Under the pieces are notes generated by a model. It was not told where the DNA came from and did not search any database. It saw nothing but the letters and a program-made list of their open reading frames with translations. 64,000 bases of DNA from an uncultured Clostridia bacterium (GTDB lineage: Bacteria; Bacillota; Clostridia; TANB77; CAG-508): positions 1 to 64,000 of the forward strand of contig CAKPIK010000005.1 in assembly GCA_934162365.1 (NCBI GenBank), read 5' to 3'. Positions 1 to 10,358 of the stretch are shown one piece after another. The position numbers were made by a program, and so were the translations under genes. Numbering within the stretch: position 1 is the stretch's first letter; every line of letters starts with the position of its first letter.

Positions 1-114
1 GAAATGAGAACACATAAAAGAGTTATTGATATTCTTTACCCAACACAAAAAACAGTTGATAGTTTAATGAAGTTAGAATTACCAGCTGGTGTGGACATAG
101 AAATCAAACTATAA
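1..114 (+). CDS. rpsJ: 30S ribosomal protein S10, 3' end only
   Basis: The window opens inside this gene. The 37 readable residues ([20 protein letters not shown] and onward, ending DIEIKL) match the C-terminal part of S10, a small-subunit head protein that also works in transcription antitermination as NusE. It is followed after 68 bases by rplC, the normal S10-operon order. The 5' part lies outside the window. Confidence 0.95.
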   Translation, partial: EMRTHKRVIDILYPTQKTVDSLMKLELPAGVDIEIKL

Positions 115-182
115 AACATTCTAAAAATTAAAAAACTTATGCTGGTATTTAAATCAGCCAATGAGAGGAGAGAAATATTATA

Positions 183-812
183 ATGAAAGCAATTATAGGA
201 AAGAAAATCGGAATGACACAAATATTTGATGAAAACGGATATGTTATTCCAGTTACAGTTATTGAAGCTGGACCATGTACAGTTGCTCAAGTTAAATCAG
301 TAGATACTGATGGTTACAATGCAGTACAATTGGGTTTCGGTGAAGTAAAAGATAAACATATTAATAAACCAGAGAAAGGACATTTTGCTAAATCTAAATT
401 AGCTGCTAAAAAACATTTAAGAGAATTTAGAGTTGAAACAGCTGACGTTAAAGTTGGAGAAGAAGTTAAAGCAGATGTTTTTGCTGCTGGAGATAAAATA
501 GACGTTCAAGGAACAACTAAAGGAAAAGGATTCCAAGGTGTTATAAAACGTCATGGACAATCAAGAGGACCTATGGGACATGGTTCTATGTATCATAGAA
601 GACCAGGTTCAATGGGATCTACATCTACACCAGGTAGAGTATTTAAAGGTAAAAAATTACCAGGACACATGGGAGTTCAAACAGTTACAATACAAAACTT
701 AGATGTAGTTAGAGTAGATATGGACAAAAATGTATTATTAGTAAAAGGTAGTGTACCTGGACCTAAAGGTGCAATATTAAAAATAAAAGCTACAGTAAAA
801 AGTGCTAAATAG
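183..812 (+). CDS. rplC: 50S ribosomal protein L3
   Basis: 209 residues, normal length for bacterial L3, an early-assembly 23S rRNA binding protein close to the peptidyl-transferase centre. The start [15 protein letters not shown] and the central glycine/histidine-rich loop ([14 protein letters not shown], about residues 134-147) that reaches into the ribosome core are typical. A GAGAGGAGAG ribosome-binding site precedes the ATG. It lies between rpsJ and rplD as in other S10 operons. Nothing unusual was seen. Confidence 0.98.
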   Translation: MKAIIGKKIGMTQIFDENGYVIPVTVIEAGPCTVAQVKSVDTDGYNAVQLGFGEVKDKHINKPEKGHFAKSKLAAKKHLREFRVETADVKVGEEVKADVFAAGDKIDVQGTTKGKGFQGVIKRHGQSRGPMGHGSMYHRRPGSMGSTSTPGRVFKGKKLPGHMGVQTVTIQNLDVVRVDMDKNVLLVKGSVPGPKGAILKIKATVKSAK

Positions 813-830
813 GGAAAGGAGGAACAATAA

Positions 831-1454
831 ATGCCAAAAGTAAATGTATATAACATAGAAGGTAAAAAAGTTAGTGATATAGATTTAAAAGAAGAAATAT
901 TTGGTATAGAACCAAATGAAGCTATTATCCATAGCGTTCTTGTAAATTACTTAGCTAATCAAAGACAAGGTACTCAAAGTACAAAAACAAGATCAGAAGT
1001 TTCTGGTGGTGGTAGAAAACCTTGGAGACAAAAAGGAACAGGTAGAGCAAGACAAGGAAGTATACGTGCTCCACAATGGATTAAAGGTGGTATAGCATTA
1101 GGACCAAAACCACGTAGTTATAAATACACAGTTAATAAAAAAGAAAGAAGATTAGCTGTTAAATCAATGCTTAGTATGAAAGTTTTAGAACAATCATTAG
1201 TTATAGTTGATAAATTAGCTTTTGATGAAATTAAAACAAAGAATATGGTAAATGCATTAAATAATCTTAAAGTAACAGGAAAAACATTAATAATGTTACC
1301 AGAGAAAAATGAAAACGTTCAAAAATCAGCTAGAAATATAGAAGGTGTTAAAACTACTTTAGTTAACACAATAAATGTATATGATTTATTAAAATATAAC
1401 AATTTAGTAGTTACACTTGATACTGTTAAAAAATTAGAGGAGGTGTACGCTTAA
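831..1454 (+). CDS. rplD: 50S ribosomal protein L4
   Basis: 207 residues, the usual L4 size. The extended loop with GGGRKPWRQKGTGRARQGS (about residues 60-78), which lines the peptide exit tunnel, is intact. GGAAAGGAGG precedes the ATG. In gamma-proteobacteria L4 represses the S10 operon, but no leader can be judged here because the operon start is outside the window. The stop codon directly abuts the rplW start. Confidence 0.98.
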   Translation: MPKVNVYNIEGKKVSDIDLKEEIFGIEPNEAIIHSVLVNYLANQRQGTQSTKTRSEVSGGGRKPWRQKGTGRARQGSIRAPQWIKGGIALGPKPRSYKYTVNKKERRLAVKSMLSMKVLEQSLVIVDKLAFDEIKTKNMVNALNNLKVTGKTLIMLPEKNENVQKSARNIEGVKTTLVNTINVYDLLKYNNLVVTLDTVKKLEEVYA

Positions 1455-1799
1455 ATGTTAGCAGAAGAAATTATTATAAAACCTATAGTTACTGAAAGAA
1501 GTAGCATGGGATTACAAGAAGGAAAGTATACCTTTAAGGTTAATAAAAAAGCTACAAAAGTTGATATAGCTAAAGCTGTTGAAAAACTTTTTGGAGTTAA
1601 AGTATTAAAAGTTAACACAGTAAGTGTTAAAGGAAAAGAAAAAAGAGTTGGTGCTCATACAGGATTTACACCAGCTTGGAAAAAAGCAATAGTAACAATA
1701 GATACAAATCCAACAGATGCTACATATTTAGCTAAAGGTGGAAAAGAAGTTAAAACTTCTAAGAAGTTTAAAGATTCTATTGAGGAATTTGGTGCTTAG
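1455..1799 (+). CDS. rplW: 50S ribosomal protein L23, slightly long
   Basis: 114 residues, against about 95-100 in most bacteria; the excess is a charged C-terminal tail after the conserved core (KAIVTIDTN onward). L23 sits at the tunnel exit and docks trigger factor and SRP. The ATG is the next base after the rplD stop and its Shine-Dalgarno (GGAGGTG) lies in the rplD end, so the two genes are translationally coupled. Confidence 0.97.
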   Translation: MLAEEIIIKPIVTERSSMGLQEGKYTFKVNKKATKVDIAKAVEKLFGVKVLKVNTVSVKGKEKRVGAHTGFTPAWKKAIVTIDTNPTDATYLAKGGKEVKTSKKFKDSIEEFGA

Positions 1800-1857
1800 A
1801 AAGCAATAATATCTAGTTTTAAGACTAGGAAAATAAAATTAAAGGAGAGAGAAAAAA

Positions 1858-2685
1858 ATGGGAATGAAACATTTTAATCCATATACCCCATCAAGAAGAA
1901 ACATGACTGTTTCTACTTTCGAAGAAATTACAAAAAAGACTCCTGAAAAATCTTTACTTGCTAAAAAGAAAGAAAAAGCAGGAAGAAACTCTTATGGAAG
2001 AATAACAGTTAGACATCAAGGTGGAGGAAATAGACAAAAATATAGAATAATTGATTTTAAAAGAAATAAAGACGATATGTTTGCAACAGTTGTTGGTATC
2101 GAATACGATCCAAACAGAAGTGCAAATATTGCATTGTTAAAATATGAAGATGGAACATTAAGTTACATTATAGCTCCACAAGGATTAAAAGATGGAGACA
2201 AAGTAATATCTGGAGAAAAAGCAGATATTAAACCAGGTAACTGTATGCCAATCGAAAATATACCAGTAGGTACTATGATACACAATATAGAATTACACCC
2301 AAATCAAGGTGGAAAAATGGTAAGAGCTGCAGGTCAAGGTGCACAACTTATGGCTAAAGAGGGAAAATACTCTCATGTTAGATTACCATCAGGAGAAATG
2401 AGATTAGTATTAACAAAATGTAGAGCAACTATAGGTACTATAGGAAATGCAGATCATGAAAATGTTAAATTAGGAAAAGCAGGAAGAAAAAGACATATGG
2501 GAATTCGTCCTACAGTTAGAGGTTCTGTAATGAACCCAGTTGATCACCCTCATGGTGGTGGTGAAGGTAGAGCTCCAGTAGGTCACGCTGGACCAATGAC
2601 TCCTTGGGGTAAACCAGCTCTTGGATATAAGACAAGAAAGAAAAATAAAGCATCTAATAAGTTTATAGTTAAGAGAAGAAAATAA
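1858..2685 (+). CDS. rplB: 50S ribosomal protein L2
   Basis: 275 residues, normal for L2, which binds 23S rRNA and is needed for subunit association and peptidyl transfer. The conserved C-terminal segment [16 protein letters not shown] (about residues 224-239), containing the histidine implicated in peptidyl transferase activity, is intact. AAAGGAGAG precedes the ATG. The 58-base gap after rplW contains a short CTAGT/ACTAG hairpin. Confidence 0.98.
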   Translation: MGMKHFNPYTPSRRNMTVSTFEEITKKTPEKSLLAKKKEKAGRNSYGRITVRHQGGGNRQKYRIIDFKRNKDDMFATVVGIEYDPNRSANIALLKYEDGTLSYIIAPQGLKDGDKVISGEKADIKPGNCMPIENIPVGTMIHNIELHPNQGGKMVRAAGQGAQLMAKEGKYSHVRLPSGEMRLVLTKCRATIGTIGNADHENVKLGKAGRKRHMGIRPTVRGSVMNPVDHPHGGGEGRAPVGHAGPMTPWGKPALGYKTRKKNKASNKFIVKRRK

Positions 2686-2704
2686 AAAAGGAGGAAATAA
2701 TTAA

Positions 2705-2977
2705 ATGTCAAGATCAAGCAAAAAAGTTCCATTTGTAGCTCCAGAATTAATGAAGAGAGTTGAAGCTATGAATGAATCAGGTAAAAAAGAAGTATTAAAG
2801 ACATGGTCAAGAGCATCTACAATATATCCACAATTTGTTGGACATACAATAGCTGTTCATGACGGAAGAAAACATGTTCCAGTTTATATAACTGAAGAAA
2901 TGATAGGACATAAGTTAGGAGAATTTGCACCAACAAGAACATTCAAAGGTCATGCAGGAGCTAAATCTTCTAAATAA
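2705..2977 (+). CDS. rpsS: 30S ribosomal protein S19
   Basis: 90 residues, normal length for S19, which forms a complex with S13 at the head of the small subunit. The sequence [15 protein letters not shown] and the C-terminal [14 protein letters not shown] are family signatures. AGGAGG lies upstream. It stands between rplB and rplV as expected. Confidence 0.98.
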   Translation: MSRSSKKVPFVAPELMKRVEAMNESGKKEVLKTWSRASTIYPQFVGHTIAVHDGRKHVPVYITEEMIGHKLGEFAPTRTFKGHAGAKSSK

Positions 2978-3011
2978 TAATGAGATATAATCTAAATAAG
3001 GAGGATTAACA

Positions 3012-3365
3012 ATGGAGGAAAATACAGTACTAGAAGCAAGAGCAACTCTTAAGTATGCAAGAATTTCAGCTAGAAAAGTTAAAATAGTTGCAGACTTAAT
3101 TAGAGGAAAAGATGTAAACGAAGCTTTAGCAATAGTTAAGTTTACACCAAAAGCTTCATCTGAAGTAATAGAAAAATTGTTAAAATCAGCTATTGCAAAC
3201 GCTGAAAACAATCATGGTATGACAAGCAGTAATTTATATGTTGATCAAATATATGCTAACCAAGGTCCAACTTTAAAGAGAATTAGACCAGCAGCAAAGG
3301 GATCAGCAGTTAGAATTAGAAAAAGAACAAGTCATATAACAATCGTTTTAAAAGAAAGACAATAA
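3012..3365 (+). CDS. rplV: 50S ribosomal protein L22
   Basis: 117 residues, normal for L22, whose beta-hairpin lines the exit tunnel (macrolide-resistance region). The N-terminal [18 protein letters not shown] and the hairpin [20 protein letters not shown] (about residues 86-105) are intact. Strong AAGGAGG ribosome-binding site. Position between rpsS and rpsC is canonical. Confidence 0.98.
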   Translation: MEENTVLEARATLKYARISARKVKIVADLIRGKDVNEALAIVKFTPKASSEVIEKLLKSAIANAENNHGMTSSNLYVDQIYANQGPTLKRIRPAAKGSAVRIRKRTSHITIVLKERQ

Positions 3366-3397
3366 TATTGTAAGGTAAAGAAAGGAGGATTTTTAAC

Positions 3398-4054
3398 ATG
3401 GGACAAAAAATGAATCCACATGGGTTAAGAGTAGGTGTTATTAAAGATTGGAATTCTAAATGGTATGCAGATTCTAAAAACTTTAGTGACTACTTAGTAG
3501 AAGACCATAAAATCCGTGAATATGTTAAGAAAAAATTATTTGTTAGTGGTATTTCAAAAATAGAAATTGAAAGAACTGCAAAATTTGTTAGAGTTAATGT
3601 TTATACAGCAAAACCTGGATTAGTTATAGGAAAAGGTGGAGCTATAGCAGAAGCATTAAAAAATGAATTATCAAAAATGATAAACAAAGAAGTTAATTTA
3701 AATATAGTTGAGGTTAAAGATATAGATTTAGATGCACAATTAGTTGCAGAAAATATCGCAGCTCAACTAGAAAGAAGAATTTCATTCAGAAGAGCAATGA
3801 AACAATGTATGCAAAAAACAATGAAAGCTGGAGCATTAGGAATAAAAACAGCAGTATCTGGTAGATTAGGTGGAGCTGATATGGCTAGAACTGAATTCTA
3901 CAAAGAGGGTACAATTCCACTTCAAACTTTAAGAGCTGATATTGATTATGGATTTGCAGAAGCAGATACAACATATGGAAAAATCGGTGTAAAAGTTTGG
4001 ATATATAGAGGAGAAGTTCTTCCAACTAAGAAAACAGAAAGGGGAGAAGAATAA
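3398..4054 (+). CDS. rpsC: 30S ribosomal protein S3
   Basis: 218 residues, normal for S3. A KH domain with the GxxG loop (VIGKGG, about residues 75-80) is followed by the conserved C-terminal domain ([20 protein letters not shown]). S3 forms part of the mRNA entry channel. The TAA stop shares one base with the rplP ATG (TAATG), a coupling arrangement. Confidence 0.98.
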   Translation: MGQKMNPHGLRVGVIKDWNSKWYADSKNFSDYLVEDHKIREYVKKKLFVSGISKIEIERTAKFVRVNVYTAKPGLVIGKGGAIAEALKNELSKMINKEVNLNIVEVKDIDLDAQLVAENIAAQLERRISFRRAMKQCMQKTMKAGALGIKTAVSGRLGGADMARTEFYKEGTIPLQTLRADIDYGFAEADTTYGKIGVKVWIYRGEVLPTKKTERGEE

Positions 4055-4497
4055 TGCCATTAATGCCAAAAAGAACAAAATATAGAAAAATGCAAAAAGG
4101 TAGAAATAGAGGAAAAGCTACAAGAGGAACATTAGTTACTGATGGTGAATTTGGTCTTCAAGCAATAGAAGCTGGAGCAATTAAATCAAATCAAATTGAA
4201 GCTGCACGTATTGCTATGACTCGTTATATTAAAAGAGGTGGTAAAGTTTGGATTAAAATATTCCCAGACAAACCAATAACTAAAAAACCAGCAGAAACTC
4301 GTATGGGTAAAGGTAAAGGAGCTCCAGAATATTGGGTAGCTTTAGTAAAACCAGGAAGAGTAATGTTTGAACTTGCAGGTGTTACAGAGGATGTAGCTAG
4401 AGAAGCTATGAGACTTGCTGCAAACAAACTACCTGTAAAAACTAAGTTTGTAGTAAGAGAAAATGAAGTAGGTGGTGATAGTGATGAAGATAGATAA
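4054..4497 (+). CDS. rplP: 50S ribosomal protein L16
   Basis: 147 residues. L16 binds near the A- and P-sites of 23S rRNA. The motifs [17 protein letters not shown] and [19 protein letters not shown] are intact. The ATG chosen overlaps the rpsC stop by one base and has GGGGAG 7 bases upstream; a second ATG three codons later (4063) would give the more usual MPKRTKY start. The 3' end overlaps rpmC. Confidence 0.97.
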   Translation: MPLMPKRTKYRKMQKGRNRGKATRGTLVTDGEFGLQAIEAGAIKSNQIEAARIAMTRYIKRGGKVWIKIFPDKPITKKPAETRMGKGKGAPEYWVALVKPGRVMFELAGVTEDVAREAMRLAANKLPVKTKFVVRENEVGGDSDEDR

Positions 4498-4684
4498 AAT
4501 AAAAGAAATGTCTTCTCCAGAACTAGAAAAAGAGTTAAGTGAGTTAAAAACTGAATTATTTAAATTAAGATTTAGTCTAGCAACAAATGGGCTAGATAAT
4601 CCTATGAAAATAAAAGAAGTTAAAAAAGACATTGCAAGAATAAATACAGTTTTAACAGAAAGAAAATTAGCAGAAAATAAATAA
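4484..4684 (+). CDS. rpmC: 50S ribosomal protein L29
   Basis: 66 residues ([20 protein letters not shown]), a two-helix protein at the tunnel exit. I chose the ATG at 4484 over the in-frame GTG at 4472: the AGGTGGTGAT stretch ends just before it and the length then matches the family. The first 14 bases overlap the end of rplP. Confidence 0.95.
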   Translation: MKIDKIKEMSSPELEKELSELKTELFKLRFSLATNGLDNPMKIKEVKKDIARINTVLTERKLAENK

Positions 4685-4737
4685 TTTTGAGAGTTATCTC
4701 AAACCTCAAACATCAAAAAGAAGGAGGAAATCAAATA

Positions 4738-5001
4738 ATGGAAGAAAGAAATCTTCGTAAAGTTATGGTAGGAAAAGTTGTATCAGACAAAATGGACAAA
4801 ACAGTAGTAGTTGCTGTTGAAACAAGTGTAAGACACAAAGTATACAACAAAATTGTAAAAAGAACATATAAACTAAAAGCTCATGACGAAGCGAATGAGT
4901 GTAAAATAGGAGATACAGTTAAAGTAATGGAAACACGTCCTTTATCAAAAGATAAAAGATGGAGAGTTGTTGAAGTTATGGAAAAAGCTGTTATAAAATA
5001 A
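4738..5001 (+). CDS. rpsQ: 30S ribosomal protein S17
   Basis: 87 residues, normal for S17, a primary 16S rRNA binding OB-fold protein. Signature region [17 protein letters not shown] (about residues 9-25) and the C-terminal [16 protein letters not shown] are clear. Start ATG at 4738 follows AAGGAGGAAA at good spacing; an upstream in-frame ATG at 4687 lacks a binding site and would add non-family residues. Confidence 0.97.
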   Translation: MEERNLRKVMVGKVVSDKMDKTVVVAVETSVRHKVYNKIVKRTYKLKAHDEANECKIGDTVKVMETRPLSKDKRWRVVEVMEKAVIK

Positions 5002-5017
5002 AAAGGAGGAAAACCAA

Positions 5018-5386
5018 ATGGTACAACAACAGTCAATATTAAAAGTTGCTGATAACACTGGTGCAAAAGAAATTATGTGCATTAGATGTTTAGGTGGTTC
5101 ATATAGAAAATATGCTGAAATAGGTGATGTTATAGTTGCTTCTGTTAAAAGTGCTACACCAGGAGGAGTTGTTGCTAAAGGTGATGTAGTAAAAGCAGTT
5201 GTTGTAAGAACTAAAAAAGGATTAAGACGTGCTGATGGTTCTTATATAAAATTTGATGAAAATGCAGCTGTAATAATACGTGATGATAAAACTCCAAAAG
5301 GAACACGTATATTTGGACCTATAGCTAGAGAGTTAAGAGATAAAGATTATATGAAGATTATTTCATTAGCTCCAGAAGTACTATAA
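5018..5386 (+). CDS. rplN: 50S ribosomal protein L14
   Basis: 122 residues, exact family length. L14 forms inter-subunit bridges and is the docking site of the silencing factor Rsf[20 protein letters not shown] and the C-terminal [20 protein letters not shown] are diagnostic. AAAGGAGG precedes the ATG. Confidence 0.99.
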   Translation: MVQQQSILKVADNTGAKEIMCIRCLGGSYRKYAEIGDVIVASVKSATPGGVVAKGDVVKAVVVRTKKGLRRADGSYIKFDENAAVIIRDDKTPKGTRIFGPIARELRDKDYMKIISLAPEVL

Positions 5387-5447
5387 TAAAACAAAATAAT
5401 AAGTTAAATGAAATGAATGAAAATTCTTAAAGAAGGAGGATACCTAA

Positions 5448-5756
5448 ATGAGAATAAAAAAAGGTGATACTGTTAAAGTTTTATCTGGAAATGATAAAGG
5501 AAAAACAGGTGAAGTATTACAAGTAATACCTAAAACAGAAAAAATAATCGTTAAGGGTGTTAATATAAGAAAGAAACATATGAAACCTAAAAAACAAGGA
5601 GATGAAGGCGGAATAGTTTCAATAGAATGCAACATACATAGTTCAAAAGTTGCAGTAGTATGTCCAAAATGTAATAAAGCTACTAGAATTGGATATGAAA
5701 TGGATAAAGATCAAAAAGTCCGTGTTTGTAAAAAATGTGGAGCAAAATTAAAATAA
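5448..5756 (+). CDS. rplX: 50S ribosomal protein L24, zinc-ribbon form
   Basis: 102 residues. N-terminal KOW motif (about residues 4-31) as in all L24. Two CxxC pairs at residues 72-75 (CPKC) and 94-97 (CKKC) form a zinc ribbon, the C+ form common in Clostridia. L24 is an assembly initiator for the large subunit. AAGGAGG precedes the ATG. Confidence 0.98.
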   Translation: MRIKKGDTVKVLSGNDKGKTGEVLQVIPKTEKIIVKGVNIRKKHMKPKKQGDEGGIVSIECNIHSSKVAVVCPKCNKATRIGYEMDKDQKVRVCKKCGAKLK

Positions 5757-5782
5757 GTTTTTAAGAAAGGAGGAAATTTATA

Positions 5783-6322
5783 ATGGAAAAGTTAAGAGAA
5801 CAATATCAAAAAGAAGTTATACCAGCTTTAATGAAAAAGTTTAATTACAAATCTGTTATGGAAGTTCCAAAACTTGAGAAAATAGTTATAAATGTAGGTT
5901 TAGGAGATATAAGAGAAAATCCTAAAGCCTTAGAAAATACAATAAATGATTTAAGCATTATAACAGGTCAAAAACCAGTTGTAACAAAAGCTAGAAAATC
6001 AATAGCAGCATTCAAAATAAGAGAAGGCGTTAACATGGGATGCAAAGTTACATTAAGAAGTGAAAAAATGTATGAATTTGCATATAAATTCTTCAATGTT
6101 GCATTACCAAGAGTAAGAGATTTTAGAGGAGTATCTGCAAACTCATTTGATGGTAGAGGAAATTATTCAATGGGTATAAAAGAACAATTAATCTTCCCTG
6201 AAATTGAATATGATAAAGTTGATAAATTAAGAGGAATGGATATTATATTTGTAACAACTGCTAAATCTGATGAAGAAGCAAAAGAATTACTTACATTGTT
6301 AGGAATGCCATTCAAGAATTAA
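5783..6322 (+). CDS. rplE: 50S ribosomal protein L5
   Basis: 179 residues, normal for L5, which binds 5S rRNA and contacts P-site tRNA. The motifs [13 protein letters not shown] and the loop [21 protein letters not shown] are intact. AAAGGAGGAAA precedes the ATG. Order rplX-rplE-rpsZ is canonical. Confidence 0.98.
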   Translation: MEKLREQYQKEVIPALMKKFNYKSVMEVPKLEKIVINVGLGDIRENPKALENTINDLSIITGQKPVVTKARKSIAAFKIREGVNMGCKVTLRSEKMYEFAYKFFNVALPRVRDFRGVSANSFDGRGNYSMGIKEQLIFPEIEYDKVDKLRGMDIIFVTTAKSDEEAKELLTLLGMPFKN

Positions 6323-6338
6323 TGAAAGGAGATTAAAG

Positions 6339-6524
6339 ATGGCTAAAAAATCTTTAAAAGTTAAACAACAAAAAGATCAAAAATATAAGACAAGAGAATA
6401 TAACAGATGTAAAATTTGTGGTAGACCACATGCTTATATAAGAAAATATGGAATCTGCCGTGTATGCTTTAGAGAATTAGCACACAAGGGAGAGATACCA
6501 GGAGTGAAAAAGGCTAGCTGGTAG
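6339..6524 (+). CDS. rpsZ: 30S ribosomal protein S14 type Z
   Basis: 61 residues, the short zinc-binding form of S14. Two CxxC pairs (CKIC and CRVC) separated by a basic loop bind one zinc ion. S14 sits in the head of the small subunit. It follows rplE by 16 bases and is followed by an unusually long 164-base spacer before rpsH. Confidence 0.98.
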   Translation: MAKKSLKVKQQKDQKYKTREYNRCKICGRPHAYIRKYGICRVCFRELAHKGEIPGVKKASW

Positions 6525-6688
6525 AAAAGTAAATAAATTTTGAAAATTAATCAAAAGCAAGTAGTACAAGGAAATCGAAATTGAAAAACCGCAGATAATA
6601 CATATGTATATCGAGGATTTTGAAATGAAGATTGACGAAGTAATACGAAGATTTTCATTAATTTTAAAGAAAAGGAGGAACAAGAAAA
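6525..6688 (+). promoter_or_regulatory. structured spacer between rpsZ and rpsH
   Basis: This 164-base gap is the largest inside the spc part of an otherwise tight operon. It can be closed by AAAATTAAT at 6543-6551 pairing with ATTAATTTT at 6657-6665, and contains a hairpin around the palindrome TACATATGTA (6599-6608) flanked by GATA/TATC. The rpsH ribosome-binding site (AAAGGAGG) follows immediately. I saw no convincing short gene. A leader recognised by a ribosomal protein such as S8 is an inference from position only. Confidence 0.4.
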
Positions 6689-7087
6689 ATGAATATAACT
6701 GATCCTATAGCAGATATGCTAACTAGAATTAGAAATGCAAGTAGATCAAAACATAAAATAGTTGATGTACCTGCATCAAATATTAAGAAATCAATAGCTG
6801 ATATATTATTCAAAGAAGGATATATAAAAGCTTATGAAGAAATTTCTGATGATACTCAAGGTATTATAAGAATTACTTTAAAATATGATGAAAAAGGAAA
6901 TAAAGTAATATCTGGATTAAAAAGAATAAGCAAACCAGGATTAAGAGTTTATGCAGCTAAGGATGAATTACCAAAAGTTCTTAATGGTTTAGGAATAGCT
7001 TTAATTTCTACATCAAAAGGAATAATGACAGATAAACAAGCAAGAGAATTAGGTGTAGGTGGAGAAGTATTAGCTTACATATGGTAG
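6689..7087 (+). CDS. rpsH: 30S ribosomal protein S8
   Basis: 132 residues, normal for S8, a primary 16S rRNA binding protein that in E. coli also represses the spc operon. [17 protein letters not shown] and the C-terminal [20 protein letters not shown] are diagnostic. AAAGGAGG precedes the ATG. The structured spacer upstream makes autoregulation worth testing. Confidence 0.98.
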   Translation: MNITDPIADMLTRIRNASRSKHKIVDVPASNIKKSIADILFKEGYIKAYEEISDDTQGIIRITLKYDEKGNKVISGLKRISKPGLRVYAAKDELPKVLNGLGIALISTSKGIMTDKQARELGVGGEVLAYIW

Positions 7088-7111
7088 TTATAAGAAAGAG
7101 GTGAAAGAAAA

Positions 7112-7651
7112 ATGTCAAGAATAGGAAATAAACCTATAACTGTACCAGAAGGTGTAGAAGTAACTATAGTTGATAATGTTATAACTGTTAAAGGACCTAA
7201 AGGAACTTTATCTAAAGAATTTCATAAAAATATGAATATTAAATTAGAAGATAATGTTATAACAGTTTCTAGACCTGATGATGAACCAGAAAACAGAAGT
7301 TTACATGGTTTAACAAGAACTTTAATAAACAATATGATTATTGGTGTTAAAGATGAATTTAAAAGAGAATTAGAAATAAATGGTGTTGGATATAGAGCTC
7401 AAAAACAAGGAAATAAACTTGTTATGAACTTAGGATATTCTCATCCAGTTGAAATGGAAGCACCAGAAGGAATAACTTTTGACGTACCAAGTGCTAACCA
7501 AATTATTGTTAGAGGAATTGACAAAGAATTAGTTGGTCAAACAGCAGCAGTTGTTAGAACAAAGAGACCACCTGAAGTATATAGAGGTAAAGGTATTAAA
7601 TATGTTGAAGAAGTTATTAGACGTAAAGAAGGTAAAACAGGTAAAAAATAA
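7112..7651 (+). CDS. rplF: 50S ribosomal protein L6
   Basis: 179 residues, normal for L6, which lies near the factor-binding site. [17 protein letters not shown], the two repeated domains and the C-terminal [14 protein letters not shown] are intact. GAAAGAGGTGA precedes the ATG. A small TACTAA/TTAGTA hairpin lies in the 37-base gap before rplR. Confidence 0.98.
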   Translation: MSRIGNKPITVPEGVEVTIVDNVITVKGPKGTLSKEFHKNMNIKLEDNVITVSRPDDEPENRSLHGLTRTLINNMIIGVKDEFKRELEINGVGYRAQKQGNKLVMNLGYSHPVEMEAPEGITFDVPSANQIIVRGIDKELVGQTAAVVRTKRPPEVYRGKGIKYVEEVIRRKEGKTGKK

Positions 7652-7688
7652 TTACTAATGTCATAATGTTAGTAGAGAGGAGAAAAAA

Positions 7689-8048
7689 ATGATTTCTAAA
7701 ATTGATAGAAAAGCTACAAGACAAAGAAGACATTTAAGAGTTCGTAGAAAAATAAGTGGAACTGCTGAATGTCCAAGACTATGTGTTTATAGAAGTAATA
7801 CAAATCTTTATGCTCAAATTATAGATGACGTAGCTGGAAATACTTTAGTTAGCGCATCTACATTAGATAAAGATGTAAAAATGAAACATGCTAATAAAGA
7901 AGCAGCTAAAGAAGTTGGAACTTTAATAGCTAAAAAAGCTGCTGAAAAGAATATAAAAACAGTAGTTTTTGATAGAGGTGGATATGTTTACCACGGAGTT
8001 GTAAAAGAATTAGCAGAAGCTGCAAGAGAAGCAGGTTTAGAATTTTAA
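7689..8048 (+). CDS. rplR: 50S ribosomal protein L18
   Basis: 119 residues, normal for L18, which binds 5S rRNA with L5. The basic N-terminus ([19 protein letters not shown]) and the C-terminal [20 protein letters not shown] are typical. Ribosome-binding site GAGAGGAGAA. Between rplF and rpsE as expected. Confidence 0.98.
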   Translation: MISKIDRKATRQRRHLRVRRKISGTAECPRLCVYRSNTNLYAQIIDDVAGNTLVSASTLDKDVKMKHANKEAAKEVGTLIAKKAAEKNIKTVVFDRGGYVYHGVVKELAEAAREAGLEF

Positions 8049-8068
8049 AAAGGAGGAAACTAAAACAC

Positions 8069-8557
8069 ATGGAAGAAAATACAGTTGAATTAAAAGAAAA
8101 AGTTGTTGCTATAAACAGAGTTGCTAAAGTTGTTAAAGGTGGTAGAACTTTTAGATTTAGCGCAGTTGTTGTAGTTGGTGACGAAAATGGACACGTAGGT
8201 GTTGGTAATGGTAAAGCTGCAGAAGTTCCAGATGCTATAAAGAAAGCTATACAAGATGCAAAGAAAAACTTAGTTGAAGTTCCTATTGTTGGAACAACTA
8301 TACCTCATGAATTAGTTGGACAATTTGGTAGTGCAAACGTACTTCTAAAACCAGCTGCAGAAGGTACTGGAATTATAGCAGGTGGTAGCGTTAGACCAGT
8401 AATAGAACTTGCTGGATATAAAAATATAAGAACAAAAGTTATTGGAACAAACAATCCAAGAAATGTTGTTTATGCTACTATAAATGGTCTTTCAAATATG
8501 AGAACAGTAGAACAAATCGCTGAAAAAAGAGGAAAAAAAGTAAGCGACATACTTTAA
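8069..8557 (+). CDS. rpsE: 30S ribosomal protein S5
   Basis: 162 residues, normal for S5, a fidelity protein at the mRNA entrance. The S5 signature ([20 protein letters not shown]) and the [16 protein letters not shown] region are intact. AAAGGAGG precedes the ATG. In most bacteria rpmD follows, but here rplO comes next after 26 bases. Confidence 0.98.
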   Translation: MEENTVELKEKVVAINRVAKVVKGGRTFRFSAVVVVGDENGHVGVGNGKAAEVPDAIKKAIQDAKKNLVEVPIVGTTIPHELVGQFGSANVLLKPAAEGTGIIAGGSVRPVIELAGYKNIRTKVIGTNNPRNVVYATINGLSNMRTVEQIAEKRGKKVSDIL

Positions 8558-8583
8558 TTAAAACAAAAGGAGGTGCAATTTAA

Positions 8584-9018
8584 ATGCAATTAGGTGAAGT
8601 AAAAGCATCTACAGAAAAAGTAGAAAGAAGAAGAGTTGGACGTGGAATAGGTTCAGGTCTTGGAAAAACTTCTGGAAGAGGACATAAAGGTCAAAAAGCA
8701 AGAAGCGGCGGCGGAGTAAGACGTGGTTTCGAAGGTGGTCAAACACCTTTATATAGAAGATTACCTAAAAGAGGATTTACAAATATTCATGCTAATAAAT
8801 ACACAGAAGTAACATTGAATATGCTTAATAAATCAGAAGCTACAGAAGTTACTGCAGAAAGCTTATTAGCAGAAGGAATAATAGGTAAGATAAATGACGG
8901 AATAGTTATTTTAGGTACTGGAAATTTAGAGAAAAAATTAACAGTTAAAGCTAAAAGATTCACTAAGTCTGCTACAGAAAAAATAGAAGCTGTTGGTGGA
9001 AAGACTGAGGTGATTTAG
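8584..9018 (+). CDS. rplO: 50S ribosomal protein L15
   Basis: 144 residues, normal for L15. The glycine/arginine-rich N-terminal arm ([19 protein letters not shown], about residues 19-37) and [18 protein letters not shown] are characteristic. AAAGGAGGTG precedes the ATG. The gene directly follows rpsE with no rpmD between them. Its stop TAG directly abuts the secY TTG start. Confidence 0.98.
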   Translation: MQLGEVKASTEKVERRRVGRGIGSGLGKTSGRGHKGQKARSGGGVRRGFEGGQTPLYRRLPKRGFTNIHANKYTEVTLNMLNKSEATEVTAESLLAEGIIGKINDGIVILGTGNLEKKLTVKAKRFTKSATEKIEAVGGKTEVI

Positions 9019-10341
9019 TTGTTTAAAACATTAAAAAATGCAATAAAAACACCTGATGTTAGAAAAAAATTGTTATATACATTATTACTTATTGTAATAT
9101 TTAGATTAGGATGTTTTATAACAGTTCCAGGTGTAAATTCAGTAACACTAAATGAAATAATGGCTGCATCAACAAATGGAATTAGTAGTTTAATTGATAT
9201 GATTTCAGGTGGTGCATTTTCAAGATTGTCACTATTTGCAATGAGTATTAACCCATATATTACAGCCTCAATTGTTATACAATTATTAGCAATGGTAATA
9301 CCTTCTTTAGAAAGACTTGCTAAAGAGGGCGGAGAAGAAGGTAGAAGAAAAATGAATGCTTATACCAGAGTTCTTTCAATAGTTCTTGCTATAATTGAAG
9401 GCTTAGGATTATACTTTACATATAGAAATTCAGGAATATTTGTTGATACAAGTTTTATAACAGGATTTATATTTATATTATCTTTAGTTGCAGGTACAGC
9501 AATTTTAATGTGGTTAGGAGAACAAATAACATCTAAAGGTGTTGGAAATGGAATTTCAATGATAATATTTGTTGGTATTATAGCTGGATTCCCAACTGCA
9601 GTAACAACCTTATATGGATTAATTGTTACAAGTGCAGGATTTTCGACAACAGGATTATTAACAGCTCTTGCAATAATTGTTGGTGCGATAATTCTAGTTG
9701 CAGGTGTTGTATTTGTTACAGAAGCAGAAAGAAAAGTGCCTGTACAATATGCTAAAAAAGTTGTTGGAAGAAAAATGTATGGAGGACAAAATACACATAT
9801 ACCAATTAAATTGGTTATGGCAGGAGTTATGCCAGTAATTTTTGCGTCATCATTTATGACATTTCCAATGATGATAATACCTTTATTTAATAGAAATATT
9901 GCAACAGCAACAGGATTTTGGGCAGGTGTATATAAATTTTCACTTGCTACATCATCAACAGCTGTACCACTAGGATACACAATTGCTAATGCAATAGTAT
10001 ATTTATTACTAATAGTTGGATTTACATTTTTCTATACATATGCAACATTTAACCCAGCAGAGGTTTCAAGTAATATTAAGAAAAATGGTGGTTTCATACC
10101 AGGTATTAGAGCAGGAAAACCTACAACAGATTATTTATCTTCAATAATGAAGAAATTAATTTGGTTTGGTGGATTATTCTTAGCAGTTATAGCAATACTT
10201 CCAATGCTTTTAAGATTTACAAACTTAAACTTTACATTCGGAGGAACTACAATTCTAATTGTAGTTGGTGTTGCTCTAGAAACTGTACAACAATTAGAAT
10301 CTCAATTAGTAATGAGACATTATAAAGGATTCTTAGAATAA
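9019..10341 (+). CDS. secY: Protein translocase subunit SecY
   Basis: 440 residues with about ten hydrophobic membrane spans, the central pore of the Sec translocon. N-terminal KTPDVRKKLLYTLLLIVIFR, the plug/signature region around INPYITASIVIQLL and the cytoplasmic loop with AERKVPVQYAKKVVGRKMYG are typical. Starts with TTG immediately after the rplO stop, with GAGGTGAT as binding site inside rplO, so the two are coupled. Confidence 0.98.
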   Translation: MFKTLKNAIKTPDVRKKLLYTLLLIVIFRLGCFITVPGVNSVTLNEIMAASTNGISSLIDMISGGAFSRLSLFAMSINPYITASIVIQLLAMVIPSLERLAKEGGEEGRRKMNAYTRVLSIVLAIIEGLGLYFTYRNSGIFVDTSFITGFIFILSLVAGTAILMWLGEQITSKGVGNGISMIIFVGIIAGFPTAVTTLYGLIVTSAGFSTTGLLTALAIIVGAIILVAGVVFVTEAERKVPVQYAKKVVGRKMYGGQNTHIPIKLVMAGVMPVIFASSFMTFPMMIIPLFNRNIATATGFWAGVYKFSLATSSTAVPLGYTIANAIVYLLLIVGFTFFYTYATFNPAEVSSNIKKNGGFIPGIRAGKPTTDYLSSIMKKLIWFGGLFLAVIAILPMLLRFTNLNFTFGGTTILIVVGVALETVQQLESQLVMRHYKGFLE

Positions 10342-10358
10342 AATTGAAATCAATAAAT

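Noticed and set aside
9360..9980. 206-codon reading frame on the minus strand inside secY
   Set aside because: It mirrors the secY reading frame, has no start site or family, and secY is certain.
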